A DNA stretch of 64,000 bases from contig NC_051087.1 of the NCBI RefSeq assembly GCF_901709675.1, positions 8,150,884 through 8,214,883 of the forward strand, given 5' to 3'. Positions 13,901 through 22,756 of the stretch are shown here, in pieces. The translations under genes were made by a program, and so were the position numbers. The stretch is from Syngnathus acus (Eukaryota; Chordata; Actinopteri; Syngnathiformes; Syngnathidae). Under the pieces are notes generated by a model, which did not search any database, was not told the origin of the DNA, and saw only the letters and a program-made list of their open reading frames with translations. The number at the start of each line of letters is the position of its first letter. Positions within the stretch are counted from its first letter, which is position 1.

Positions 13901-16900
13901 ATTTCTCAGCCACAATCTAAACTCAGCAGGTAGCTCGGATTATGACCTGAAAATGAAAAGCTTACTCTGTAGTTTATTACGGCTTTATTTTAACGATTGT
14001 ATTGGTCCCTGGAAGCAAAATCAGGAACAGTACTTTGCAAACTGTCGCTTTATAAATATACAAGTCTCAAGATATCCACTGCCTGCATCTGCCTTGGACA
14101 TTTTGTCCTCTCTCTGCCCCTTGCTGACTCTAGATGCCTCAATATAGGAAGTGCTTACATTGGTTCTTTATTTGTGCAGTAGTCAGCCTTAAGACAGAAG
14201 CACAACACAAGCCAGATATTATATCTAGCAAAGCTGAAGTGATGAACGAGCAAGTGTTGAAGGGCTATAAATATTCTTTGCTCTCCATGACTATTTCCTC
14301 CCTTTCCCGAGGGGTATATAACAGGATTTAGAGAGGCAAGGGTCTACCGCTGCTGCCCTAAGTTCCTTTGCAAAAATTGGTTTCATTTCTTTTCTACTGT
14401 CTGCCAGAATCTCAATGCCGAACCCTCGCCTTAACCCTTCGGACTCAATTGTTACTTCAGCTATTACCCATAAATACTAAGGATGCACGATAACCGCCTT
14501 TTTTCTTTTCTTTTTAACCACAGATACCGATAACTTTCTGCTTCTACAAACCAATACGATAATTGGAAACTTTTTTGTGTAACACATCATACATTTGTGC
14601 GTGTGTACGTGTGCGTATAGACAGACAGACAGACAGACAGACAGAAATAGATAGAGATGCTATGAAATGTGCTATATAAATAAATCTGCCTCTGTGGTTA
14701 ATGGCTCAATCTCTTAAAAGAATTCTTCTTAACAGAACCTAATCATTGCTTATTTGTTTGTTCAAGGTTCCCCCTCTTAAATGCTGTTGACTTTGTTAAC
14801 TTTGCATTCAATTATGCATGTACACAAAGTGTTCTGTCAATACCGAGCTTATATACTCCATTCTATTTGGAAACTTCATCAGTTTTCTATTTATATGCAA
14901 AGTTAATTCAGAAGAAATGTGCTGATGACACAATGCTGCAGTGATGTTTAATGCAATGTTGTTGAAACAATTACAGTTTGATGAATGGAGCAGTACAATA
15001 ATGCCCATGATGGACTTACCGTTGGAACACAAACGTTCAAAATACCACGAAAATTGAATTAATAGAAGACCAAAGGTCTGCTTACAAAATAATGAAATTG
15101 TTTTGTAATGCCGAAAACATTGGCATTTCATTAGTGACGTGTGGTCAACGCAAGGGCTAAGGGTAATAGTTTCCAGATAAAAAAAAATTCGCTGAACAGT
15201 GCAAATACTATCTTAACGGCAATAACTGTAAGTTAAGAAGGAGGGGTTCTTACGGGAGAAATAGAGAGAGAAGTGGGCAGCCCGTCATGTTTCTCGGCAT
15301 TTTTTCTGATGAAATATGATGAACTTTCAATGCACTAAATCATGTGCTGCTGGGGAAAAGTCCCCGGACTGCCTTTCTGTTTCACTGCCAATTTCATTGA
15401 ATGGCAATAAACACGTTGGAAAACACTTGCTCAAACTTGGTTGTAGGAAAAAAAAAAAATTCAATTAATAATAGACAACTAGTTTTGCACCAAGTACTGG
15501 TATCAGCACCATATTGTGAATTTTGGTGGCAGAAATAACGTGATACCATAATTTCCAAAGACTGGTACTTCCATCCATTATATCCATCATCCGGACCACT
15601 TTATCCTCACAAGGTTTGCATGTGTGCTGGAGCCTATCCCAGCAGTCTTTGGACAGAAGGAAAAGAATGCAATAGGCTGGCGAGCGTGTCAAAATGAGGT
15701 TTGGTGAGTCGATTGCTTTGCAGACACTTGGATAACTGGATCAATTAGAAAGGTAATACTTGACGTCATTCCAGTAGACTTTTAAAGATTGGTATGTATT
15801 AAACCGAAAGTAGACATGCTGCCGAGCCCTAAATGTGGAGATGGCGTGCGCATAAAGTGCGCCCCGATTTTTACAAGGTAGCTGAATCACTCAAGTACCC
15901 ATTTCACCCGTACATATATCACATTAGTTAACTGCAAATAGCAAGCAGTTTAATGGGTGTATGGAGAGAAATTTACACACTATGATGTGCCCAAAATCGC
16001 ACTGGTTAGCACGTCCGCCTCACTGTTAAGAAGGTGCAGGTTTGATTCCACCTCCGGCCCGCCCTGTGTGGAGTTCGCATTTTCTCCCAGTACCTGCGTT
16101 TTCTCGGGCACTGCGGTTCCGTCCCAGATTGAGCATTCCAAATTGCCACTAGGTGTGAGTGCGAATGGGGATGGTTGTTCATGTCTGTGTGCCCTGCGAT
16201 TGGCTGGCAACCGGTTCAGGGTGTCCCCCGCCAACTGCCCAATGACTGCTGGGATAGGCTCCAGCACGCCCGCAACCCTCATGGTGTGGGGACAAGCCGT
16301 ATAGTAAATGGATGGATAGATATGCATAAAACCCAGAAGTATTTCCATACTGCATATTTTTAATACCAATGTTACATATCCCTGGTATTAATCTTAAAAT
16401 AAATGTTAATGTATAATTGTCCCAAAAATGTAATACTTCTATTACTGGAATTGTATTAGAAAGAGCCATCTGTTAATGCGTGTTTCACATACATCAACTA
16501 ATCTTTGAAATAATCAATTGTCACAAAAGAAGCCAGTGTACACAAATGTTCTGTGTTTGATCAGTTTTATGAATATTTCATTAAAGCCATTCTCAATAAA
16601 TCTCAATTTACTGTAATCGTGGCTTCTTGAGCAGTGCTTTTCCGCAATATGAGCAGCATACTACTGTATTATGCACATTATTAATCAAAGCATCTTGCCA
16701 GCAGTGGCCCACGATTGAATGCAAATCATGTGGAGAGCACTACAGAAACCTTTCTATGCAACACTGCAAAACGTAATTTTCAGGTAGAACTGAGATTCTT
16801 CAAACTAAGCAGTCAATCAATAATTCGGGATCATTGCTCCTTGCTGTCAACGTCTGCTTGACGGACCACCAGCGGATTCAACCTAAATGGTCGAGAGACA

Positions 16901-17052
16901 AGACAATATTCTCTTAAATGAAATACATTCCGGAGGTAAAACCTTACCTCCTTTTTCTTCTGTCCTCCTCCAGACGGCAAATACAGCATCATAAGAAAGA
17001 AAACATACAGGATCGGGAGGTTAGCAAAGCATTTCACCCAAACAAACGCCAT
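1838..17052 (-). CDS. tusc3: tusc3 gene, partial: six coding exons joined (minus strand), 3' end beyond the window
   Basis: The coding join on the minus strand is 17052-16948, 5373-5204, 3680-3563, 2464-2324, 2155-2015 and 1927-1838. It totals 765 nt and 255 codons, against about 348 residues for human TUSC3. Every intron has GT-AG ends and frame is kept throughout. The product belongs to the Ost3/Ost6 family: a signal peptide, a lumenal thioredoxin-like domain with a CxxC pair (C88, C91), then membrane segments. In the family this subunit sits in the STT3B-type oligosaccharyltransferase in the ER membrane and uses its redox pair to help glycosylate sites near cysteines. Motifs such as [19 protein letters not shown] and [14 protein letters not shown] match TUSC3 rather than its paralog MAGT1. 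The last roughly 90 codons (further membrane segments and the C-terminus) are missing because they lie left of position 1. The gene is divergent from sgcz. The assignment is firm; only the 3' end is unseen. Confidence 0.95.
1928..2323 (-). other. tusc3 introns 5 (1928-2014) and 4 (2156-2323), flanking exon 5
   Basis: Both introns are very short (87 bp and 168 bp), have GT-AG ends, and contain no recognisable repeats. Exon 5 (2015-2155) lies between them. Confidence 0.9.
2015..2155 (-). CDS. tusc3: tusc3 coding exon 5: first transmembrane segment (residues 179-225)
   Basis: The 141-nt exon has acceptor CTCTAG|ATC and donor CTG|GTATGG and is phase 0 at both ends. It encodes [18 protein letters not shown], then [12 protein letters not shown], then [17 protein letters not shown]. 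Residues about 189-206 form a hydrophobic transmembrane helix, followed by the positive LRR cap. A second membrane segment starts at about 219 and continues into exon 6. This exon gives the clearest paralog signal, because it is essentially identical to human TUSC3 up to WAM. It is separated from exon 6 by an intron of only 87 bp and from exon 4 by 168 bp. Confidence 0.96.
2324..2464 (-). CDS. tusc3: tusc3 coding exon 4: end of the lumenal domain (residues 132-178)
   Basis: The 141-nt exon has acceptor TTTCCAG|CTG and donor CAG|GTATGT and is phase 0 at both ends. It encodes [20 protein letters not shown], then [19 protein letters not shown], then [14 protein letters not shown] includes the cis-proline region typical of thioredoxin folds, and the WIADRTDV string closes the lumenal domain. 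Human TUSC3 has PKGRPKRAD at the basic stretch and MAGT1 has AKGKPKRGD. The fish exon reads AKGKPKRAD, mixing the two, but the flanking DLQRIGF is TUSC3-type. This exon and exons 5 and 6 are packed within 630 bp. Confidence 0.96.
2465..3562 (-). other. tusc3 intron 3
   Basis: This 1,098-bp AT-rich intron has a run of about 22 T at 2791-2812 and a short ATT-type repeat near 3390-3405. I see no exon-like frame or transposon with recognisable ends. Confidence 0.85.
3563..3680 (-). CDS. tusc3: tusc3 coding exon 3: thioredoxin-like domain (residues 92-131)
   Basis: The 118-nt exon has acceptor TTCTAG|GCAAG, whose first base completes the split arginine codon, and donor CAACAG|GTTTGT. It encodes [17 protein letters not shown] and then [19 protein letters not shown]. 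This is the helix and strand that follow the CxxC in the thioredoxin fold of Ost3/Ost6 proteins. The WRYSS and VDYDEG strings are family hallmarks. The exon ends in phase 0 before LNMNSAPTF of exon 4. Nothing is odd apart from the slightly weak donor (GTTTGT). Confidence 0.96.
3681..5203 (-). other. tusc3 intron 2
   Basis: This 1,523-bp intron has higher complexity than the neighbouring introns. On the minus strand it holds coding-like patches: 4846-4688 (52 codons, acidic), a shifted frame at about 4720-4620, 4517-4098 (139 codons) and about 4060-3970. They are not in one frame and I recognise no domain. They may be remains of a transposon protein or chance; see findings. Confidence 0.6.
5204..5373 (-). 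CDS. tusc3: tusc3 coding exon 2: thioredoxin-like domain with CxxC (residues 36-92)
   Basis: The 170-nt exon has acceptor TTTCCAG|AAC and donor CG|GTACGT, and it ends two bases into an arginine codon. It encodes [17 protein letters not shown], then [19 protein letters not shown], then [14 protein letters not shown]. The CSVC pair (C88 and C91 of the joined protein) is the redox-active CxxC of Ost3/Ost6 proteins, which in human TUSC3 forms mixed disulfides with glycoprotein substrates. N72 lies in an N-Y-S sequon and could be glycosylated in the ER lumen. The exon follows the 11.6 kb intron 1. Identity to the human protein is very high across this exon. Confidence 0.96.
7641..7735 (+). mobile_element. 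MITE-like dispersed repeat, copy A
   Basis: The segment begins TAGTCTTGCACCAAGTATCG and continues through ATGATACCATAAT to CTGGTACTT. It aligns along its whole length with 15481-15570, so the two are copies of one interspersed family. The right boundary is unclear. Confidence 0.6.
8131..8445 (+). mobile_element. Tc1/mariner-like transposon relic (3' part of the transposase and tail)
   Basis: The region shows the usual 3' order of fish Tc1-like transposase genes: TTCTGGAGTGGCCCAGTCAG, then a CTTGATCTAAACCT-type stretch, AACAGTTCTGTA, a CTCTTGACC / TTTACAACT stretch, GGTTTACTGCTGCCAA, and a tail starting TTATTAAATCCAAAG. The reading frame is destroyed by stops and small indels, so it is inactive. 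The 5' half and both inverted termini are missing or unrecognisable. The order is inferred from general knowledge of the family. Confidence 0.75.
14620..14645. repeat. (GACA)n microsatellite
   Basis: There are about six tandem copies of the tetranucleotide GACA/AGAC following a GT-rich patch. Confidence 0.9.
15481..15831. mobile_element. MITE-like dispersed repeat, copy B, with a SINE piece nested inside
   Basis: The left part (15481-15570) aligns with copy A at 7641-7735. The right edge GCCGAGCCCTA, reverse complemented, gives TAGGGCTCGGC, a plausible terminal motif. A SINE 3' fragment in reverse orientation occupies about 15571-15655 in between. The borders are approximate. Confidence 0.5.
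15571..15655 (-). mobile_element. tRNA-derived SINE, 3' fragment
   Basis: The segment reads CCATCCATTATATCC at its left end and GAGCCTATCCCAGCAG near the right. This is the reverse complement of the SINE 3' tail seen at 16240-16320 (CTGGGATAGGCTCC ... GGATGGAT). Confidence 0.7.
15982..16320 (+). mobile_element. tRNA-derived SINE, near full length
   Basis: The head has an A-box-like TGGTTAGCACGT and a B-box-like GGTTTGATTCC. The body includes CTGTGTGGAGTTCGCAT and CCCTGCGATTGGCTGGCAAC, and the tail GGGATAGGCTCCAGCACGCC ends in AAATGGATGGATAG. This is a SINE type abundant in percomorph fish. It is the most complete copy in the window and gives the reference for the other fragments. It is not a functional tRNA gene because the acceptor arm and anticodon arm are not formed. 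Confidence 0.85.
16948..17052 (-). CDS. tusc3: tusc3 coding exon 1: signal peptide (residues 1-35)
   Basis: The exon encodes 35 residues starting MAFVWVKCF, with a hydrophobic core [14 protein letters not shown] and then GGGQKKKE. The GGGQKKKE string is the family's conserved start of the mature lumenal domain, so signal cleavage probably falls near the glycine run (inference). The donor is GAG|GTAAGG and the phase is 0. I chose the ATG at 17052 because it is the first in-frame ATG after an upstream in-frame TAG at about 17142-17140, and it has G at -3 and G at +4. A longer reading frame exists only if a GTG at 17082 is used, which is unlikely in a vertebrate. The N-terminus before GGGQKKKE diverges from mammals, as is usual for signal peptides. 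Confidence 0.93.
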
Positions 17053-17096
17053 GACGGAAAGATGCTCTGGTTCCGAGGACACGTCTAAGCCAAGTG

Positions 17097-17121
17097 ATTG
17101 GGCGCTGCTTTGACCAATTGG
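17097..17121 (-). promoter_or_regulatory. tusc3: two CCAAT boxes upstream of the tusc3 start
   Basis: On the minus strand two CCAAT motifs occur, at 17121-17117 (within CGCCAATTGG) and 17101-17097 (within GCCCAATCA). They are 20 bp apart, about two helical turns, and lie about 45-70 bp before the ATG at 17052. Paired CCAAT boxes without a TATA box are typical of NF-Y-driven housekeeping promoters, which fits a general secretory-pathway gene. With this spacing the 5' UTR would be short. This is motif evidence only. Confidence 0.35.
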
Positions 17122-17297
17122 CGAAAGGGGATTTACTCGCTAACATTTCTGGGTATTGAAGTTCTTTTTTGTTTTTGGTTTTTGTTATCAATATCAATCG
17201 ATCCATCTGTCCATTTTCTTTACCAAATGAAAAGCTATTTTCCATTTAAGTTTACTTTTATCTCTGTCACTTTTTGAAATGTTCTTTTTAATGAAAG

Positions 17298-17329
17298 ATT
17301 ATTATTATTATTATTATTATTGTTGTTGT
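17298..17329. repeat. (ATT)n microsatellite
   Basis: The tract is about eight tandem ATT units passing into GTT, roughly 250 bp upstream of the tusc3 start. Confidence 0.9.
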
Positions 17330-17756
17330 AGAAATAACTACAATGGCACTCAGCAGAGTTCAGACCTGACCCATATACTACCTCAGCAGTCCCATTTTGG
17401 AGTTTTACAGATACCCATATACTCTATGTCTTAATTTGATTGATCACAAATAGTTGTGCTTTATTCAACGACAATAAAGTCGAATAGTCGAATTATCTGA
17501 GCTAACTGTCAAAATGAAAAAATAATTATTTGCATAATTTAACTAATAATGAATGAAAATATATTTGCAAGAATAAACTGTACCTTACGGCAGAAAAGCA
17601 ATGATACAGAATTGAAAACTACTGAGCAATATCGTACTTCATAACAATGCAATTAGATTGTATTTTACACCACATATTCTTCCCACAGTCCTGAAGAGGC
17701 ATGATGTAGTTTCATGATATTGACACATTGATCTGATATGCTGCAGCGTATAAAGT

Positions 17757-18066
17757 ATCCATCCATTCTCTGTACCACTTACAGTACTTTTCCTTCACTG
17801 TCTTTAGCCGAGAGGTGCGAGAGGCGTGGAAAATCCTAAACTGGTTGCAAGCCAAAAGCAGGACACATATGTAGTATAAACAAACAACCATTCATACTAT
17901 TATTCGCACTTACAAACAATTTGGGGGCATCAGTTAACCTATCCTGCAACGTTTTGGAATGTGGGAGGAAACCCAAGCACTCAAGGAAAACCCAGGCGGG
18001 CACAGAGAGTACATGCAAACTCCACACAGGAAAGCCTGAGCCCGAATTTGAACACACAACCGCTTA
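17757..18066 (-). mobile_element. tRNA-derived SINE, nearly complete, reverse orientation
   Basis: It starts ATCCATCCATTCTCTGTACC (the reverse complement of the SINE tail). It passes through GGAATGTGGGAGGAAACC and CATGCAAACTCCACAC, and ends near a B-box-like GTTCAAATTCGGG read on the minus strand. It is the same family as 15982-16320 but more diverged. Confidence 0.75.
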
Positions 18067-19394
18067 ATTGTAATGCATGCATCAAACAGAATATTTTGAA
18101 AGTAATTTCCACATTAAATAAAGTATATGAAAAAGAAAATCCTGAAAAGAACACAATTTCTCCGTACAAATCAGCATTGAATTGATGGCACTGGTACCAC
18201 TAGACTAATTCAATGGCATTTACCCCCAAAGTCTTAAAGTACTTAGAAAGAAAAAAACAACTAACTTCCTTATCCATATTACATTTGAGTAATCTGGTTA
18301 AAGTGTCACTGACAAATTATGCAAAGGTGCTACCAACTCTTCTCGGTGGGCTATACTGAATGTACCCATGGGGGGCAAACGAAGACAGGTCTTCTTACTT
18401 GTTGTAACCCATGTCTCATTTATTCTTTCATTTTAGTATTTTCATTTCATTTCCCCCATTTCCATAACACAAGTAACTAAATTAGAAGTCTGTTTTTGAT
18501 GAGTTTTGGCACTGAAGTGATGATGTTGTAACATTTGCATATGTGAGCAAGCAGCTTGAGGTAACATTCCAAGTAAATTAAGGGAAAGAAACTGTTTATG
18601 GCGTTTGAACATGCAAGAGGAAGGAAGCCTAGAGACATGGAGGCAAGAGAAAGGCGTAGGGTCGGTGATGTCATGGTGCTGGCACAGGACCAGGTGGCTG
18701 AATTTGAGGTCAGTCACTCCCTTCTGAATAAATATGACAAAGCCTTTAGAAAAATGTCTCCCGAAAGAGAGCACAGTGTTTATTGAAAGCAAGCTGATGT
18801 TTGTGTGTGGCGTATATGAGTGTGAGTAAGCGAAAGCGGTTGAGCGAGCACAACATCAAAAAGGAGGGAGCGGGGAGGGAGGAAGATATCGGGAAATGGT
18901 GGGATTGCAGGGAAAGCAAAAAAGGTTGAGAAGCCTGAAGAGAGACAGTGTGAGAAGCGAGTGTAAAAGAAAGAAAAAAGCAGAGAGGCATAAAAACAAA
19001 GGAAGCCATGCAGCGAACGAGCGAGATAGTCATTAATACAATGTTCGTTATCTTCCACTGACTCCCACAACAAATGCTCCTCTGTGTTCTGCGGAGTGTT
19101 GCTCAGTTGGCCCATCGTTGTGCATGTTTGTCAAGTATGCCATTTACATAGTATGTATGTAACATGAATGTTTCATTTTATACATCTGACACAGTCAGGC
19201 TGGCAAGAGGGGTAAAAGCAAAGGGAGCATGAAGAATTAATGGTGATGTGTAGCCTCTTCCAAGCAATAAAATGCAAAATGTATCATGGAGGTATTGCTG
19301 CGATCTGGTCTTTCGTTTTGTTTTATGTTTTTACCAGGAATACATGGGAATATTTACACTGACTGTGAAGCAGTTTAACATGCAATAAAAAAAG

Positions 19395-19709
19395 TAGGGC
19401 TGGGCGAGTACCGGGACCAGGTATTGGTGTCGTTATCAGCCTTATTTCTAGGTATCGGTCCTCGCGACGATGGCTGATACTTGTATTGGTCAACTTCTTG
19501 TGGCCGTTCTACGATCAGGAACTAGAAATTAGAAATGAGAAGATTATATACGTAAGTGCCTTATTGGGATTATCCAGGTCGTTCTTTAAAAGTATCGGTC
19601 ATTGTTTTTTGGGTGTACATTTTATGTACCAAAAGTACGACTGGTATCAGTAGTCTGCAACTCGTACTGGGATCGGTCTGAATAAATAATGTGGTATTGA
19701 ACATCTCTA
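19395..19709. mobile_element. MITE with TAGGGCTGGGCGAGTACC / TAGAGATGTTCAATACC ends
   Basis: The left end is TAGGGCTGGGCGAGTACCG. The right end, reverse complemented, is TAGAGATGTTCAATACCAC, giving imperfect inverted ends of the style seen in hAT-type MITEs of fish. The inside repeats TATCGGTC-type strings. A-rich flanks hide any clear 8-bp duplication. Confidence 0.6.
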
Positions 19710-20205
19710 AAAAAATCTATGCAAATAGAGGAATTTAACATTTTATGTATTTCAGCAGACAGGTCAAAACCAGCATGGAAAGCAGGCCAGCATAATGCAG
19801 GCAATCAAGGTAGTATATGGCAACACTTTTCCACTTTTTGAAATGTCAACAGAAATTATCACGACAAAATGTCTTTTCAGCACTACAATTTTGGACCCTG
19901 CTTAGTTGAATCAAACAAAGCATGTGTGTGTGGTCTTATGAAATTGATGTAACTAGTTGTAGTAGCAGGGGAAGAGGTATTTGTCTTTTGTGTTTCGGTG
20001 TGGCTTCAGAATAAAGGTCATTGATTGCCATCTTTTTCTTGTAGAAACACAAAGCCGGCACTACACATTTTTTCCCCTACTACTGCTGTACAATTTTGTG
20101 ATTTATCAAGTGCTAAACTCGTTGAATACGAGGAATGATAAAAAAAGCATTTCTTCTGTGTAGCTTATGGTATTTCTTTTTGTAAATCAAGGAGGTGTCT
20201 CGCTC

Positions 20206-20234
20206 TCCCTCCCTCCCTCCCTCCCTCCCTCCCT
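20206..20234. repeat. (CCCT)n microsatellite
   Basis: There are about seven tandem CCCT units, forming a polypyrimidine mirror-repeat tract about 2.4 kb upstream of the sgcz start. Confidence 0.9.
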
Positions 20235-20902
20235 TCACCCTTTTCTTCCAGTGTGTCAAATGATAATCTATGGCCGGCAGGCGGCGACATTCTTACAAAG
20301 CACAAGGAAGATGAGAATAAGATGAACAGTACTGTAAAAGGAGCCAGTCTAATTGACAAGTTCAGTCCAATGCCATTAGCTCAGCATATCCAATTTATTT
20401 GTACGTTTATGAATTGATATGTTTTACTTTCTTAAACCAAGACATTGAATTGCTTCTTGTCCTCAAAACAAATTAAAATAAAATCTAAACCAATTAAAAA
20501 AAGTTTTTAAAGGGTGTACTAAAAGAAATACATCGATTTCCCGTGTGGGAAAAATAAAGATCTTAACATCTGACAAAATCGGTCCAATTATGAATACCTC
20601 ACATGTTTTTGTATTATAGCCTCCAATATCAAAAGGTGGAACAAACGTTTTGTGTGTACTGCATGTAACTAATATCGGGTTTGACCTAAGGACCTAGAGT
20701 GCAGATGTACGCGTTGCCGCATTCATCAGTTCTTTACATTTTGTTCCTTGTTTGCTACAGATGATTTGTTTGCAATTGCCGAGTTCCATGAGTGAGGATG
20801 CACGAAACTTTGAGGGTCAGACTGTGTTTCTCGCAGCACTCCATTGGAAAAGATTAACTTGAATGATTATTATAGACAACATATCATCTGTGACAGAATT
20901 AG

Positions 20903-21065
20903 CATCCATCTCTCCATTTTCTATGCACTTACCCTGTTGAGAGTTGCAGGAGCTGGAGTCATTTGACTGACAGGCTAAAGGCAGATGACATCCTGGACTT
21001 GTCAGTCAATCACAGAACACAGACAACTATTCACAGTCACATTTACACCATTACAGAGTGAAAAC
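20903..21065 (-). mobile_element. tRNA-derived SINE, 3' half, degenerate
   Basis: The segment starts CATCCATCTCTCCATTTTCT and later has TCAGTCAATCACAGAACAC and CACAGTCACATTTACACC. These are the reverse complement of the SINE's GCGATTGGCTGG and GGTGTGAATGTG regions. Confidence 0.6.
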
Positions 21066-21585
21066 TGAACATGAAAGACAGGCAAATGAATCAAGAGACC
21101 AAATAACAGAATTGGCAGGGACTAACAATGAGAGATATTAGATATATTATTTTGGTGCCCACTCTAAGTCTAGCACAATCGTATGCATGGGGGGGGGAGT
21201 TTTCTTTCTTTTGGTATTTTTGCAAAGGTGGGCAGTTGGAAACAGACGTTTAGGCTGTTTTACGGCCACATTGAGGGAGGATGGCTGCTGCAGATTAGAG
21301 GCGATATATTATTTGCCTCACCTCACGCTATATCTCTGGTTTTATGTGATCACCAAAACCTGAATGTCTAATGCATAAGTATTAAATACATTAGCCCGAC
21401 TCTGTAAAATCAAAGTGCTCCTTATAATTGTCTGAAAAATTACTAATCCTTCTGTGTTCCTTATCCCCAGGCGGGCGCTGGAAACTGTAAGGAAGATGAC
21501 AACGTTCTCTCATTGTTTTGGGGTGCACGTTCAAAACATTGCTCATGTAGCCACAGACTCAACTTCTTCGTCTCCTTCTTCTTAA

Positions 21586-21650
21586 TAATAATAATAATAA
21601 TTAATAATAATTAATAACAATAATAATAATAGGAATAATAATAATAATTT
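21586..21650. repeat. (AAT)n imperfect microsatellite
   Basis: The tract is AATAATAAT-type sequence interrupted by TTAAT, CAAT and GGAAT units. Confidence 0.9.
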
Positions 21651-22119
21651 AAAACGTAAAATCGTTCAAATAAATCACTGCGGGAAGCGAAAGCTGTAAC
21701 AAATAGCTCACAGCTACTTTCGGATGTCGCTCCTATAATTGTTTCTACGTCAGAGCCCTCAGGAATAGGATGGATAAAGTTCTGAAGTAAATTGTTTTTA
21801 AATGTGGCAAAAGACAAACCTGATTAAAAAAATAAAAAATAAAAGGTGAAAGCTTTAAAAGTAATGCAAAGCCAATTGATTGTTTTTCTCTTACGGTAAC
21901 GCACAAACACGCGCATACGCGCGCACGAACACACGCACGGAGACACGCATACACAATATGAATAAATTAGACCGTACACAGCCTAAGCCTGTGTCCATCT
22001 CTCCTCTGTCTACCAACTCTGCCGTTCTACTCTCATCGTCTCCTCAACAACCCCCTTTCTCCCTCACACACTCCCTCTCTCTTGCTCCCTCACATTCTGT
22101 TCTCTTCCTCTTATTTGTG

Positions 22120-22605
22120 GAAGAGCTGCTATCTCTGGCGGTTTGCCGCATGGTCGCTAAAGACTCAACATCATCTGCTTCCCGGACTCTTCAACACTGC
22201 TGCACGGGCACATGCCACACGGATGTAACGGCATTCACCGGACCGCACCGCAACGGGTCACTGGAGATCAAGACTTCATTCTGGCAGAGGGTTTGTAACT
22301 GAGACCAAGAAGGGCGCTAAGTGCGCATCCTCTGCATGTGAAGATTGAACCACTTTGGCTGGATGACGGAGTCCAGATTTTAGCAACACGTCCACCCAGG
22401 AAAACGCAACTCTCCTCAGACTCCATTGCTGCGATGTAATGATAGCGATCAGGATGATGTTGGAGCAGAGTTTGGCAATCTAAAGAGCATCCGAACTTTT
22501 CTCAAATTCTATTTATAGGCCTATGTACAGTTTCCTTGTTTTGGTCATCGCACAGGACTTCTATGCTGGTTCCAGAGTAGGCTCATAGCCCGAACCGCCC
22601 TCCTC
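22120..22605 (+). promoter_or_regulatory. sgcz: sgcz 5' leader and probable promoter region
   Basis: This segment has more G+C and CpG than its surroundings and runs directly into the sgcz start codon. It follows a pyrimidine-rich stretch at about 22000-22110. A TATA-like TATTTATAG lies at 22510-22518, but it is only about 90 bp before the ATG and its use is speculative. Short upstream ORFs start at 22454, 22523 and 22563, and each stops before 22606. The transcription start site cannot be placed from sequence alone. Confidence 0.45.
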
Positions 22606-22644
22606 ATGGAACGATCAGCATCTTTGGATATAGAAGCGCTCAAG
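22606..22644 (+). CDS. sgcz: sgcz coding exon 1: cytoplasmic N-terminal tip of zeta-sarcoglycan (13 codons)
   Basis: The exon encodes MERSASLDIEALK and ends at donor AAG|GTAAGA in phase 0. Human zeta-sarcoglycan (312-residue form) begins MDRSTNLDIEELK before its next exon (MTREQY...), so 8 of 13 residues match and the exon border falls at the same place. The protein is a type II membrane glycoprotein of the sarcoglycan part of the dystrophin-associated complex in muscle; only its cytosolic tip is in this window. The ATG is the first in its frame after an in-frame TAG at 22516-22518. Its Kozak context is weak (C at -3, G at +4). Head-to-head placement with tusc3 matches human 8p22 and strongly supports the call. 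Exon 2, with the transmembrane segment and its GWRKRCLYFF motif, was not found downstream, so intron 1 exceeds 41 kb. Confidence 0.86.
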
Positions 22645-22756
22645 GTAAGACGCTCAGCCGACTGTTATGCGCTCGCCCCCGGGGGCAGAGTTAGGATTCA
22701 CCGCGCTTGCGATGCTGGGTAAATGGATGTACGGGTGGCCAGTTGGACGATGACTG

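Larger units (their letters stand above)
5374..16947 (-). other. tusc3 intron 1 (11.6 kb)
   Basis: The intron separates the signal-peptide exon from the thioredoxin-domain exon. It is mostly AT-rich and unremarkable. Listed separately are a dispersed-repeat copy (7641-7735), a Tc1 relic (about 8131-8445), a (GACA)n repeat (14620-14645), a nested MITE/SINE (15481-15831) and a near full-length SINE (15982-16320). I see nothing recognisable in 5374-7640, 8960-10100, 10500-13000 or 13000-14600 beyond short CA and A/T runs. A CA/CG-rich patch lies at about 10120-10180. Confidence 0.85.
17053..22605. other. divergent intergenic region between tusc3 and sgcz
   Basis: The region is 5,553 bp between the two start codons. 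From left to right it holds the tusc3 promoter area, an ATT repeat, a reverse SINE, a purine-rich patch (about 18840-19000), a MITE (19395-19709), a (CCCT)n repeat, a reverse SINE fragment, an AAT repeat and the sgcz leader. I see no additional gene. Confidence 0.8.

Noticed and set aside
15990-16080. Possible tRNA gene (A and B boxes)
   Set aside because: The boxes belong to a SINE head. No cloverleaf with acceptor and anticodon arms can be formed, and the SINE tail follows.
17053-17082. Ten-codon N-terminal extension of tusc3 starting at 17082
   Set aside because: The codon at 17082-17080 is GTG. The first in-frame ATG is at 17052 and has a good context.
21880-22302. 140-codon frame upstream of sgcz
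   Set aside because: It has no ATG at the start and spans CA and CT repeats and the sgcz leader. It is not in frame with a supported exon.
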